Source of the DNA: Manis javanica
Lineage: Eukaryota; Chordata; Mammalia; Pholidota; Manidae
Assembly: GCF_040802235.1 (NCBI RefSeq)
Contig: NC_133158.1
Location: forward strand, 157,492,401-157,556,400
Direction: 5' to 3'
DNA: 64,000 nucleotides
Under the pieces are notes generated by a model. The model had not been told where the DNA came from, made no database searches, and worked only from the letters and a program-made list of their open reading frames with translations. The position numbers were made by a program, and so were the translations under genes. Shown one piece after another: positions 1 to 12,440 of the stretch (the first letter of the stretch is position 1; each line of letters opens with the position of its first letter).

Positions 1-3000
1 CCCCTTGTCGTCTATGTTGTTTACAAATATATTCTCCCATACTGTAGGATGCCTTTTTGTTGTTCTGCTGATGGTGTCCTGTGCTGTACTGAAGCTTTTT
101 AGTTTGATGTAGTCCTGTGTGTTCATTCTTGCTTTTGTTTCCCTTGCATTCAGAAAAAGGTTGCTCATGTTTATGTTCAAGAGATTTTTGCCTATGTTGT
201 CTTCTAAGAGTTTTATGGTTCCATGACTTACATTCATGTCTTTGATCCATATCGAGTTAATTTTATGTATGGAGTTAGACAATAATCCAGTTTCATTCTC
301 TTGCATGTAGCTGTCCAGTTTTGCCAATACCAGTTGTTGAAGTGGCTGTCATTTCCCCATTGTATGCCCATGGCTTCTTTATCATATTGACCATATATGG
401 TTGGGTTTATATCTGGGCTCTCTAGTCTGTCCAATTGGTCTATTGTTCTGGTCTTGTGCCAGTACCAAATTGTCTTGATTACTGTGGCTTTATAGTAGAG
501 CTTGAAATTGAGGAGCATAATCCCCCCAGCTTTATTCTTCCTTCTCAGGATTGCTTTGGCTATTTCAGGTCTTTTGTGCTTCCATATGAATTTTACAACT
601 ATTTGGTCCAGTTTGTTGAAGAACACTATCAGTGTTTTGATAGGGATTGTGTTGAATCTGTAGACTGCTTTAGGCAGGATGGCCATTTTGACAATATTAA
701 TTCTTGCTATCCATGAGCACAGGATGTGTTTCCATTTATTGGTATCTTCCTTAATTTCTCTCATGAGTGTCTTATAGTTTTCAGAGTATAGATCTTTCAC
801 TTCCTTGGTTAGGTTTATTCCTAGGTATTTTATTCTTTCTGATGCAATTGTGAATGGAATTGTTTTCTTGATTTATCTTTCTGCTAGTTCATCGTTAGTG
901 TATAGGAATGCAACAGATTTTTGTGTATTAATTTTGTATCCCACAAATTTGCTGAATTCAGGTACTAGATCTAATAGTTTTGGAGTGGATTCTTTAGGGT
1001 TTTTTATGTATAGTATCATGTCATCTGAAAACAAGGACAGTTTATCTTCTTATTTACCAATCTGGATGCCTTTTATTTCTTTGTGTTGTCTAATTGCCAT
1101 GGTGAGTACCTCCAGAACTGTGTTGAATAAAAGTGGTGAGAGTGGGCATGTCTTGTGCCCAATCTTAAAGGAAAGGCTTTCAGCTTCTCACTGTTAACTG
1201 TGATGTTGGCTGTGGGTTTGTCATATATCACCTTTATTATGTTGAGGTACTTGCCCTTTATACCCATTTTGTTGAGAGTATTTATCATGAATGGATGTTG
1301 AATTTTGTTGATTGCTTTTTCAGCATCTATGGAGATGATCATGTGGTTTTTGTCCTTTTTTGTTTGATGTGGTGGATGATGTTAATGGATTTTCTAATAT
1401 TGTACCATCCTTGCTTCCCTGGAATAAATTCTATTTGATCATGATGGATGATCTTTTTGATGTATTTTTGAATTCGGGTTGCTAATGTTTTGCTAAGTAT
1501 TTTTGCATCTATGTTCATTAGGTATATTGCTCTGTAATTTCTTTTCTTTTTTTGTGGTGTCTTTGCCTGATTTTGGTATAAGGGTGATGCTGACCTCATA
1601 GAATGAGTTTTGAAGTATTCCCTCCTCTTCTACTTTTGGAAAACTTTAAGGAGAATGGGTACTAGGTCTTCACTAAATGTTTGATAAAATTCAGCAGTAA
1701 AGCCATCTGGTCCAGTGTTTTGTTCTTAGGTAGTTTTTGATTACCAAATCAGTTTCATTGCTAGTAGTTGGTCTGTTCAGATTTTGTTTCTTTCTGGGTC
1801 AGCCTTGGAAAGTTGTACTTTTCTAGAAAGTTGTCCATTTCTTCTAGGTTATTCAGTTTCTTAGCATATTATTTTTCATAGTATTTTCTACTAATTCCTT
1901 GTATGTCTGTGGTGCTCATTCTGATTTTTCCTTTCTCATTTTTTATTCTGTTTATGTGTGCAGACTCTATTTTTTTCTTGATAAATCTGGCTAGAGGTTT
2001 ATCTATTTTGTTCATTTTCTTGAAGAACCAGCTCCTGCTTTCATTGATTCTTAGTATTGTTTTATTCTTCTCAATTTTATTTTTTTCTGCTCTAATCTTT
2101 ACTATGTTCCTTCTTCTAAAGACTTTGAGCCTCATTTGTTCTTCTTTTTCTAGTTTCATTAATTGTGAGTTTAGACTGTTCATATGGGATTGTTCTTCTT
2201 TCCTGAGGTAGGCCTCTATTGCAATATACTTCCCTCTTAGCACAGCCTTCACTGCCTCCCACAGATTTTGCAGTATTGAATTACTGTTGTCATTTGTCTT
2301 CATATATTGCTTGATCTCTGTTTTTCTTTGGTCATTGATCCATTGGTTATTTAGGAGTATGTTGTTAAGCCTCCATGTGTTTGTGGGCTTTTTTGTATTT
2401 TTGCGTAATTTATTTCTAGTTTCATACCTTGGTGGTCTGAGAAGGTGGTTGGTACAATTTTAATCTTTTTTAATTTATTGAGGCTCTTTTTTTGGCCTAG
2501 TATATGATCTATTCTCTAAAATGTTCCCTGTGCACTTGAGAAGAATGCGTATTCTGCTTCTTTTGGGTGTAGAGTTCTATAGATGTCTGTTAGGTCCATC
2601 TGTTGTAATGTGTTGTTCAGTGCCTCTGTCTCCTTACTTATTTTCTATCTGGTTGACCTGTCCTTTGAAGTGAGTGATGTGTTGAAGTCTCCTGGAATGA
2701 CTGCATTGCATTCTATCTCCTCCTTTAATTCTGTTAGTATTTGTTTCACATATGTCAGTAGTCCTGCATTGGGTGCATATATATTTATAATGGTTATATC
2801 CTCTTGTAGGACTGACCCCTTTATCATTATGTAATGTCCTTCTTTCTCTCTTGTAACTTTCTTTGTTTTGAAGTCTATTTTGTGTGACAAGTGCCTTTTT
2901 CTGCAACACCTGCCTTTTACTCCCTATTAGTTGCGTGAAATACCTTTTTCCATCCCTTCACTTTTAGTCTGTGTATGTCTTTGGCTTTGAAGTGAGTGTG

Positions 3001-3124
3001 TTGTAGGCAGCATATAGTTGGGTCTTGTTTTTTTTATCAATTCAGTGACTCTATGTCTTTTGATTAGTACATTCAGACCATTTACATTAAGAGTGATTAT
3101 TGATAGGTATGTACTCATTGCCAT
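1..3124 (-). pseudogene. L1 ORF2 (endonuclease/reverse transcriptase), broken, truncated by window edge
   Basis: In L1, ORF2p nicks target DNA and reverse-transcribes L1 RNA. The start codon lies at 3122-3124 and the reading begins [18 protein letters not shown], the usual N-terminus of the APE-type endonuclease. Homology then continues in pieces across all three frames down to base 1, where the Cys-rich C-terminal part would follow. The best-kept stretch is 234-800 (palm, thumb and beyond). Frameshifts begin about 40 codons in, so no full-length protein is possible. Plus-strand ORFs here are shadows. Confidence 0.93.
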
Positions 3125-3356
3125 TGCAGGTTTTAGATTTGTGGTTACCCAAGGTTCAAGGGTAACTTCCTTACTTTCTTAGAGTCTAACTTAACTCACT
3201 TAGTATGATAGTACAAACACATTCTAAAGGTTCTTTTTTTCCCTTTCTTTTCTTCCTCCACCATTCTTTATATATTAAGTATCATATTCTATACTCTTTG
3301 TCTATCCCTTTTTATTACCTCTGATGACAGCTATTTAACCTTAGAAACACTTCCAT

Positions 3357-4220
3357 CTATAGCAGTCCCTCCAAAATACACTGTAGAGATTGTTTGTGGG
3401 AGGTAAATTCTCTCAGCTTTTGCTTATATGGAAATTGTTCAATCCCTCCTTCAAATTTAAATAATAATCTTTCCCAATAGAGTATTCTTGATTCAAGCCC
3501 CTTCTGCTTCATTGCATTAAATATATCATGCCACTCCCTTCTGGCCTGTAAGGTTTCTGTTGAGCAGTCTGATGATGGCCTGATGGGTTTTCCTTTGTAT
3601 GTGATCATTTTTCTCTCTCTGGCTGGCTTTAATAGTCTGTCCTTATCTTTGATCTTTGCCATTTTAATTATTATATGTATTGGTGTAGTCTTCCTTTCGT
3701 CCCTTGTATTGAGAGATCTGTGCACCTCCCTGGCCTGAGAGGCTATCTCCTTCCCCAGATTGGGGAAGTTTTCAATAATAACCTCCTCAAAAACTTTTTA
3801 TCCCTTTTTCCTCTCTCTTCTTCTTCTGGTACCCCGGTAATACGAATATTGTTCCGTTTGGATTGGTCACACAGTTCTCTCAGTGTTCTTTCATTCTTAA
3901 TGATTCTTTTTTCTCTCTGTGCCTCAGCTTCTTTGTATTCCTCTTCTCTAATTTCTATTTCATTTATTGTCTCCTCCACCATATCTAATCTGCTTTTAAA
4001 ACCTTCCATGGTATATTTCTGATACTGTGTTCCATAATGATTGGATCTCTAACTGGAATTCATACCTGAGTTCTTGAGTGTTTTTCTGTACCTCCATGAG
4101 CATGTTTATGATTTTTATTTTGAAATCTCTTTGAGGAAGATACATGAGGTTGGTTTCATTTGCCTCTTTGTCTGGTGTATTTATGATTTTGCTTTGAACC
4201 AGCTCCCTTTGATGTTTCAT
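3357..4220 (-). pseudogene. L1 ORF1 (RNA-binding chaperone), broken
   Basis: ORF1p is the trimeric RNA-binding protein of the L1 particle. The start ATG aligns with that of the copy-4 ORF1 (minus-strand ATG at 4218-4220) and the reading ends at the TAG near 3357. Order from the N-terminus: a charged coiled-coil stretch rich in E/K/R (about 3900-4150), an RRM-like part ending in a PEEEERG-type motif (about 3830), and the C-terminal domain with a HIIIKMAKIKDKDR-like segment and an ARREW-type RNA-binding motif (about 3540). At least two frameshifts separate these blocks. Confidence 0.9.
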
Positions 4221-5168
4221 ATTTGTATGTGGCACCCTCTAGTGCCCAGAAGCTCTACTCTCTGGAGCTGCTCAGTCACTGGAGCATTGTTGGGAGTCGC
4301 AGGGAAGCAGTGTTGGTGCCTGAGGGGAGGAAAGATTTGTTTACTGCTTCCCAGCTGCTATGCCTTCTCTACTACAAGAACCGGTGGGCTGAGCATGCAG
4401 GTGTAAGCCTCTATGCTTTGTGTTTGTAGCTGCTGTAGACAGGGCTTCCCTCTTGCTTTCCTGAAGCCAGGGAAGGGTTTGCAGTTTGTGCGCTTGGTAC
4501 GGGCTGGCTGGGAGGCAGGTGCAGCAGGCTTCATATCACTGTGGGGGGCATTGGAGCTCTGTAGCCAGCCATGGGAATGGAGTGCCTGAAGATCATGGAA
4601 GTTCCCAATCTGCTGGGCAGAGTGTACCCAGACAATTTTGCCTACCTGTCTTTTCTCCTGAGCAGTAAGCTCTGTGCAATCCTTGTCCTTTTAGCAGCCC
4701 TCTCACTTTTAGGAGGTCTCTCAGTCTGTTTTCCCAGATCAGCTGGATATGGATGCCTGTTTTCCACAAGCAGTTGGAATCTCAGTCTCCCCAAGTATTC
4801 TGCCATTCTTAGCTTTCCAACCCATCTAATCTCCATAGCACCATTCAGTGTAGGTTCATGCCCCCAGCGCAGATCTGTAGGGCTGGGTGATCAGCAGTCC
4901 TAGGCCTCCACTCCCTCTCTGCTCTGTTTCTCTTCCTCCCACTGTGAGCTGGGGTGGGGGAAGGTCTTGGGTCCTGCTGCATCACGGCTTTATTACGTTA
5001 CCCTGTTCTATAAGGTCTGTTCTTTTTTCTAGGTGTGTGCAGTCTGGGACAGCCATTTTTCTTGTTGCTCTTTCAGGATTAGTTGTATTAATTCTATTTT
5101 CATATTACATGTGACTTTATGAGGAGGTCTCTGTCTCACCTCTCACACCACCATCTTTAAACCTCTCC
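4221..5168 (-). promoter_or_regulatory. L1 copy 1 5'UTR (decayed internal promoter)
   Basis: The GC-richer stretch upstream of ORF1 is colinear with the 5'UTR of the L1 at 45861-46833. In intact L1s this region holds the internal RNA polymerase II promoter. The GATGG core near 5150 is a decayed version of the YY1-type site found at L1 5' ends. Confidence 0.75.
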
Positions 5169-5898
5169 TTTAATATGTTTGTTTTTGGCACACTGCTTTT
5201 TAAACCATTAAGTGTTTATGTTGTTTTATTTTGAATTTGATGCAGTCATTTTCCAAAAAAGATGGAGTGGGACAGGAATAAGATTCATTCTATAAGCTTC
5301 TGACATAATAAAGTAGGAAGAAAGGAGCATAATAAACATGAAGTCTATCCTCTCTTCATTAAATTGTTCTGACCCTTAAAACAACTACTCTACATATTCA
5401 CTTGACACCAACATGAGGCCTTCAACTCTTCTTGGTTCCTTTTTCTATTTTCAATTTGTAATGACCTTGATCATCTTGCTATATTTCATAAGGTGACTAA
5501 TTTTTGATGCAATATATAATTTCATTAAAATATTTTTATAACTACTTTTCTGAATACAGGTATTATATAGTCCCTCAAAAACTCCTGTAGGATCTGTTAC
5601 AAATCATGTCATGCATCTGTCTTGTACATGATATAAGATCAGTATTCTATAAGATGGTTTAAGTCTTTCCTGTTTTGTGAAAGAATACTTTACATCATCT
5701 TACTCTAAGCTTAGAATAAACATTTAAATACTTACAAAGGTTGTCAAATATTTTGATTTTCCAATCAATTGTGTATGTTACTACTGAAAATTTTAAAAGG
5801 TGTTCCACTTTACATCCTAAGAAATGCTATATGAATACTTTGTGAGGCCCATTTTAACTGCTTCTTATTTAAAGTGACTTTCTTGTTTTCATTTTTAG
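5169..5898. other. No recognised feature (single-copy-looking DNA)
   Basis: AT-rich sequence between the L1 5' end and the scramblase-like exon. If the pseudogene is colinear with PLSCR genes this is intron, but I found no upstream scramblase exon in it. Confidence 0.5.
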
Positions 5899-6121
5899 TA
5901 ATGATATGTTTGAAAGTTATAATAGATATAATATTAAAAACAACCTGGACCAGATGGTTTATATCATAACTGAAGACACAGAAAACTATACAAGGAATGC
6001 TGATCAGATGCTAAGGCCCTTCATCCTCCAGGTCACTGACTGTGTGGGTCGAGAAATGACCCTGCAGAGACCTTTCAGATGCACCTGCTGTGGCTTCTGT
6101 TGTCTCTCCACCAGACAAGAG
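5899..6121 (+). pseudogene. PLSCR4: PLSCR4-like exon (scramblase core), part of pseudogene
   Basis: Phospholipid scramblases are palmitoylated membrane proteins with a beta-barrel core and a C-terminal helix. This exon reads openly for 74 codons after a good acceptor (pyrimidine tract ending ttttag at 5898) and stops at a donor-like GAG/GTCAGA (6122). It contains the scramblase words FESYNRYNIKNN, EDTENYTRN, LRPFILQVTD and LQRPFRCTCCGFCC. The last is the Cys-rich palmitoylation cluster, with one Cys changed compared with the CCCxCC of the family. The TRNA...LRPF...VTDC wording fits PLSCR4 better than PLSCR1 or PLSCR2. One codon is missing in the GRE-MTLQRP stretch. The next exon carries stops, so the locus is treated as a pseudogene. 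It is unprocessed, because introns remain. I cannot tell a lost single gene from a dead duplicate. Confidence 0.85.
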
Positions 6122-6684
6122 GTCAGAGAACAGGGTCCAATCCATTGTTCCTCCCAGATCCAACTCTTCACAGCATGGTTGTGCTCTTCCAAAACTGCAC
6201 AGGAGGGGGTTTTCACATGCTCTGCCAGTCAGAATGAAGGGAGGTAGTGGGGAGGGAGGAAGGCAGACCGTCTCACAAAGGGCTTTTTCTTGTGGGTTCA
6301 TGTTCCCAGGGTTAGTTGAGTGGCTAAGTACAAATTAGGGTCATTTAGTCAGTGATCCTACTTGTGTCTACTAAATTAGGAATGTACCTCTCAGCTAGAA
6401 CAGTAGTCAAACACATTTATCTCAATGTACCTACCAAATCCCCAGAGAACGTAATGCATAAACATATGCTTTTAGAGTTCTTAGAAGAGACTAGATACCT
6501 TTACTCTACCTATCATAACCCATCCCTTGCTACAGATAAAGAAGGGCTCACTTGGCAGGGGGACAGGGTTGGAAATAGAAGGCAGATGTTCTGAGTCAGA
6601 GTCCAGTTATTCTCTAACTTGTGCATCTCTAGGAAGGTTGATTGCTACTGGGAAAAGCAAGGCAGTTTAGAGAGAGGCCAACCA

Positions 6685-6855
6685 TAGTTTTGTATCCTAG
6701 ATATGCCACCTACTTAAATTTATACAATTTACTTAACCTCTTTGGGCCTCAGGGTTCTTGTATATAGATTATGTGTAATAATACCCCATAAGATTACTGT
6801 CATATTTAAAAGAAATAATTTTTTAAGTAACAGCATTTGCTAAATGTGACTCTAT
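6685..6855 (-). repeat. MIR SINE fragment
   Basis: It reads acttaacctctttgggcctcag, the reverse complement of the MIR core-to-tail region. It sits in the presumed PLSCR4-like intron. Confidence 0.7.
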
Positions 6856-6871
6856 TTTTTTACAGCTCTGT

Positions 6872-7012
6872 GTTTTGATTTCCTATATAATGGAAATAGT
6901 AATAGTATCTCTCACATAGGATTTTTTGAGGATTAAATAGTAAATGAATGTTAATTACTCAGAACAGCACCCAGCACAAAGTAAGTGCTCAAAAATGTTA
7001 CTTGTTGTTTCC
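6872..7012 (-). repeat. MIR SINE fragment (second copy)
   Basis: The stretch ttttgaggattaaatag followed by agcacaaagtaagtgctcaa is characteristic of MIR on the minus strand. Overlap in consensus content with the preceding fragment suggests two insertions rather than one split copy. Confidence 0.7.
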
Positions 7013-7697
7013 AGATACCTTACTCCTCTATCATTATCATTTTTGTAATAACAACCTTATATTTGAGATAAATCTTCACCTCTAATCCTTGATCCTTTTG
7101 AATATACTACGAGTTTTTCTTTATTTGCATGACTTGTTTTTTCTTCTCAAATCCTGTAAGAGCAGCCTTCCAAGATTAGAGTAAGCCATGACCTAATAAA
7201 ACTAATTGAAATTACAAACTTACTCAATTTATAGTAGTTTATCCCATGCTAGAGATTTTTTTCCCACTTTCTCCAGCTTTACTTGTCCTGTGTGTATATT
7301 TAGTTCTATGAAGTTTTGTTACCTGGGTAGCTTCCTATATCCACCACCATAATGCAGACACCCAACAGTTCCTTCACCACAAAAATCCACTTTTATAACC
7401 ATACCTGCCACAGAATGAGAAAGAGAACTGACCCTCTCATAGCCTGTGATAATCAAGCTTCCTCTGTATCCTGAAGAAAAAGATGACCTTATCCCTCAAG
7501 GCTGCTCCCTGCAAAGACAACCCTGAGAAATGGCCAAGGCAAGGAACAGTCAGGGCCTTGCATTCTTGGAACATGCAGTAGGAAGTTTGCAGGTGCAGGA
7601 GACCCATGAAGGATGATTTCTCCCAATAATAATTCTTCTTGTCCTTGAATGAACTAAGAGTGCATAAGGTAGTGTGCATGTGTACACATATGTATAT

Positions 7698-7859
7698 TGC
7701 ATCTTCACCTCTGTTGCTGCCATCACCATGGGCTTTGTTGCAGGACACTGGAACCTGTGCAGGGCAGTTTGCAGCATCCAGAATGAGAAGAAATGAAATA
7801 TGGTGAGAGTACATGGGCCATGTTCAACCTAGGGCTGTGGTTCAGATTCCATTTTCATG
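7698..7859 (+). pseudogene. PLSCR4: PLSCR4-like next exon with two premature stops
   Basis: Continues the scramblase reading 1.6 kb downstream: GFVAGHWNLCRAVCSIQNEKK, then TGA, then NMVRVHGPCST, TAG, GCGSDSIF. This matches the PLSCR4 exon that follows the Cys-rich exon (GFVA-HWNLCRA, QNEKK-NV-RV-GPC, GCGSDS). The first stop is in place of the Glu after QNEKK and the second in place of a Tyr. The start of the exon is eroded and no acceptor AG is visible; the right edge ends at a plausible donor (ATG/GTAAAC at 7860). The order and spacing with the exon at 5899 show an intron-containing copy. The two in-frame stops in the core domain make it non-functional, barring sequencing error. Confidence 0.8.
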
Positions 7860-8869
7860 GTAAACAATTGCAAAAATAATATTTTTAGAATTTCCTCTTC
7901 ATGACTAACCAATCTCAAAATTACCTTGTTTCAGTCTACTTTTCCATGTAATGAATTGAGGTTTAGCATATCATTTATAAAACAAATACAGTCATATGGT
8001 GAAGCATTTGTAAGATACTATATTAGGTATTTACAGAAACTTAAAGATGTACAGAATTGTACTCTATCCCTTAGTAAGTGTTTAAAGCAAAAAAATGTAT
8101 GATTTAGTATGAGGCTAAACAAGAATTGTTGATATAAATCAATACAACTTAATCAGTTGGCATATGTGTACTTTATGATTCCGCCAACCAGGCCATAAGA
8201 TAATTATCAACCCCATTTTTCAGAGACAAAGCTGAAATTCATCAGGAGTAGATCATAAGGAGATGGGGTATTGAGGAATTTTTTCCCACTGATGCATTTG
8301 TAATGAAAGGCATTGTATGGAAAGTGAGAAATCTCCTGGAGGAGGGGATTCAGAACAGGTGGGCTTTAGCTGATACAAGTGCTTGTAGAGCTGAGAAGTT
8401 CCCTCAGAAACCTGGTGAGGTAGTCCACTGTCCTAACCCTGTTTTCCCAGTTCCCGGAGTAGGCTGGTGGTCAGTGTCCAGTGTGTGTGTGGCAGGGGGA
8501 GGGCGAGGGGCTGGGTCCATGATGCACCCACTCTTGAGGCGAAAGCTGTATTCAATTTCATCAACCATGTGTGTATATTTATAAGTATAGTTTTTAAAAA
8601 CAAAAACACAAAATAAATAAGTTCTAAATGCACATCCTGTAATTAGATAACTATTGGTTGCCAGTTAAGTTTTCCTACAGTTTTTAGTTCTGCTGCTTCT
8701 CAACAAAGGAACCAGTCATGTGAAATCATATAATTTTGTTATATATAATTACTAGGTTTATCTCAGGATTTAATTCTAGGCCGGATGGATATGCATTTGG
8801 GGGAATTTGGAGAAAAAAACATCCTAATCATGAAATGGGTGGAATGATCTGACCAGTTGCCTGTAATAA

Positions 8870-9145
8870 CAGTGATGATAATGGTGATGCTAATGATGGT
8901 AAGACCAGCTATCCCTTGGTAGTGCTTCCTATATTCTAGGCATGATTCTGGTTATAACTACTTTCTATATATTAACTCATTTAACTCTTATAACAAACCT
9001 GTTAGATTACTAGGATCATTCCCATCTTAGAGATGAGAAAATTGAGGTTAGGTCTCTTGTACAAAGTCACCCAGCTGGCTGTATGTATATAAAGCCATTA
9101 TTTGAAGGTGGCTATACCCTAACCCACTATGCCATGTGCCTCTTT
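8870..9145 (+). repeat. MIR SINE
   Basis: Contains the MIR diagnostic run: ttaactcatttaactcttataacaaacc, then cccatcttagagatgagaaaattgagg, then acaaagtcacccagctgg. It covers most of the element. Confidence 0.85.
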
Positions 9146-12100
9146 CATCTTTCTATGACATTTGATTTCTTTGTTTGTTAACACAGAGGAACAGAAATAG
9201 AGTAAAATGGGAAAGTGATACCTCATGTGTTCTCAAATGTAGGAACACAGCTGGGAAGTCCACGAAGCTCCAGGGAGGTTTTGACTGGGGATGTGTTCTC
9301 CTTGAGGCTAGCTTTTTTGGCTTCTGCTCGTGTCCCAGTGGTATAACCAACTAAAGACCACTTTTTATATTTTCTTTCAGTTTGATGTTTCCCAAGTCAT
9401 GTATTTGTTTTAAATGTGAACCCCTAAATGGTGAATGCAAATTTTGATAATGAATTCTTAATGAACTATTTTTTCCCTAACTCTAACACAGGCCAAAACA
9501 GTCAAGCTTTCACTTTATCTTTTTTTGCCAATGGATGATATTTTTGTAGTTTCTACCATTTGTACTAGGTTGTGTCCCTTTGTGGGTCCCCACTTTATTG
9601 GGGATCTCTATTATAATACATTTGTTGGCCAGGCCCAAGGTCTTACCAGTGCTTTACTATAATTTATGAAATTAAATCTCCTTACTAAGGAAGATTGGCA
9701 ACTCTCAGAAGCCATAGTGTCAGCTTCTGTGTAACACTCAATGTTTTCTGATTTCTCCTTACTTTTTGCCCCAGAGATTTCACTAACTTTCCTAGGAGAT
9801 CAGCTTTGCATGTAAATAGGTTTTAACTATGTATATCTTTAACTATTTTAATTGTTACAACTTTTTGCATGTAACTATGTTTTAGCACTTTTAGGTTTTC
9901 ACATTATGTACTTTGCAATATTGCCAGAAATGGAAATGACATAATTGTTAAAAGGCACACAGATTTTAGTGTCAGGAACATAGGAGAGAATGTTCAAACA
10001 TCAACATAATTAAAATTATTTTCTTCTTGTGAATTGTTTATTGTTGGCAATAACTAAAAAGATACTTCTGTTTTTTATTTCAGAGACCATATGTAATGTT
10101 TCAGTCACATGGAATTCATGATCCTCTGAAAATGCTTGTTTCGCATCACTGTTTCATTAGGTAAAACACCATTTAATTAATATGGTAGCAACTGTTTTAA
10201 AACCCAAGGCAGAAAAATTTATCTTGGGAAAATTGCTGAAACCATGTTTTTCTTCGAAGTTTCAACAGGACGTTTGCTTAATTATCTTAGCTAACAGTCA
10301 TTGATTTATTTGTTTTTTTTTGTTGTTGTTAAAATAAGCAAAATGGATTTGGAAAATAAACAATTATAGAAACTCTTACTTTTTCAAGGATAGGCAGATG
10401 AAGGATGCCAGAGAGAATAATGAAATCACAAAATGTTTATCTAGTTTTGTAAATATATTGCTGCTGGCAACCTTTTTCACCCTCCCCGCCAAAAAAATGA
10501 ATTAGAACAAGCCTAAAAAGGGCACAGCACTAGTTCATAGGTTTCTTTACTAAAATGAACTCATTTTCTTAGCCAAAATTATGCCAGTACAAATCAATAC
10601 ATTTTAATGAATAGAGCCAAAGGATTTCAGAGTTAGTAGGAACATTAAGGACTATCTGCTCTGCATTCTAATATATAGATCAGATCAGAAAACCAAAAAG
10701 ACCTAGTTAGTATATCCAGAGTTCCACTTTAAATTAATAGAATCAGAATAATAATTACAGATTCCCCTTTTTTTGTACAGTGTCCTTGCAACTACACCAA
10801 AAATTTAAGATAATTTAAAACATTTCATTATACTGTCTTTCATAGCAGTGACACTTTAATTAATAAAAACATTTTTAAATCCTGTTTCAAATTTGTCTAA
10901 TATTATCAATATTTTTAAGCAAATGCTAACAGATTCCAATTCAATAATCTGGAATGATCTCACAGCAATCTCCTAACTATGAAGAACTAAGTTACCATGT
11001 TACAAAAACAAAAACATTTAAAATGTCTGTTATAAACATATTTATTTTATTTCAGATATTGGTATACTTATATCTTTCTTTTAGTAGCTACTATTCTTAC
11101 TGAGTTTCTTTTTTAAGTTTGTCTATTTTTAGATGTTTGAAGAATTTTCAATATTCAGTATTTGGTAGATTTTCTTGCATTGAAGAAATGTAACTATTGG
11201 TGAGACAAAGAATATCAGATGAGCAGAGATAGAATCGAACCATTATCTCAATTGGAGGAAGGGAAATATGTCTAATGGGCAGTTGGATACAGTACCTAGC
11301 CTGCCTGTTGGCCTGAGAGAAGACATGCCATGAATGTTTTATTCAGGGGTCTGGCAGAATCACAGTCAGCTATACAAGTTATCCTGGGGATTGCTACTGT
11401 ATTTTCTATTTCTTTGAGTTTATTTTTATTTTTCACTAGTTATAATATTTATACTTTTCTCTGTTTTCAGTGTCTGTATTTTTCTCTATTCTATTTCCAT
11501 TGTGTATTTCTGTGCACATGTAATTTATGCCACTTGTTTGAGAAATGGCCATAGGACCTGCCTGGATTTGAAAATCAGGAGAAATTTTGCTGTTTTCTTC
11601 ACTGATAGCTTTATAAATTTCTAAGACAAAATGTTCTCATGTTTTTGGCATTTTGAGAGATCACTTTATGCTATCACTGTTCTTTACCTGTGAATGAAAT
11701 CAATTGAGAGATAGGCACAGGAGTGAGAAATGCATCATCGTCTTTGTCTGGATAAAGCTATTGTGAGGATGTGGCTACATGCTCTGGTAACAGTAGGTCT
11801 GTAGAAGGGTGCAGTTTGAGAGTTACTCTCCCTATCTCAGGCAGAGCTGAAAAACCACAGTCCCTTCTTATGGAGGCCTGCCACTATATATATCACTCCA
11901 CAGTGAGGTTAAAAATGTATGCTCCCTGTGGGCAGGCTGCTTCTCCACAGAGGCCACAAACTACTCATAGCCAGTTTTTTCTTTTAAACTCGCCAGTCCA
12001 ATAATTCATCCCTGCTTCCTGAGGCAAGCAAATAAGGGGAAAGAGAAAGGTCAGGTATGTTCTCTAATACCACTGTCTTTGCATGGAAATTTCAAGAGTG

Positions 12101-12440
12101 CAGAGTAATTATGGCAGTGGTGAGCTTGTCCTTTAGGTCTCCTCTCCTCTTCCATAATACTATACTTGAGTACTAATAGGAAGGAATATCCTTTACACTG
12201 GTAGTTTCCAAGCCTCCATTTCTCTCCCTCTCTCTTGATTCTTAAATAAACCAAGTCTTCTGCCATTTTTCCAGAACCTCCTAAGCACTATGATCAAAAG
12301 ATTAAACAGTAAAAGATGTGGAATTATTTTCCTTTTTACTGGTTTAAGAGACATTGAAGAAGACACTCCAGATTCATTTATCTAAATTCTGTAATATTTT
12401 CAGTCTTCCATATGCTCCCAATAAAACACAGTTATCCATA
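9146..12440. other. No recognised repeat or gene, apart from a possible scramblase exon remnant
   Basis: AT-rich sequence with only short ORFs. A possible exon remnant at 10082-10161 is listed separately. I recognise no other family here. Confidence 0.4.
10082..10161 (+). pseudogene. Possible remnant of the penultimate PLSCR4-like exon
   Basis: An 80-bp open stretch sits between an acceptor-like tttttatttcag (ending 10081 or 10083) and a donor-like ATTAG/GTAAAA (10162). It reads ...HGIHDPLKMLVSHHCFI. In scramblases the penultimate exon ends with a D-H/N-F-I-F-PLDLDVKMKA...CFLI pattern before the donor, so the IH-PL-KM-...-CFI spacing could be a copy with two deletions. The match is short and the first half of the expected exon is absent. 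It could equally be chance. Confidence 0.3.

Larger units (their letters stand above)
1..5168 (-). mobile_element. L1 copy 1, old subfamily, 3' part outside window
   Basis: Minus-strand LINE-1 whose 5' end lies near 5168 (the reverse complement begins with a run resembling the start of copy 4, with AAAGATGG close to the tip). A 5'UTR of about 0.95 kb is followed by broken ORF1 and broken ORF2; the ORF2 C-terminus, 3'UTR and tail are beyond base 1. Its 5'UTR matches that of the L1 at 45861 throughout, so these two form an older subfamily than the copies at 15787 and 27742. Many stops and frameshifts show it is dead. Its target site duplication cannot be checked because one end is missing. Confidence 0.95.

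Noticed and set aside
6122-6340. Coding continuation of the scramblase exon past 6121
   Set aside because: The reading loses scramblase similarity exactly at a GT donor; the family sequence resumes at 7698, so 6122 onward is intron.
8165-8260. Another MIR at ccccatttttcagagacaaa
   Set aside because: Only about 20 bases resemble the MIR core; too short to call.
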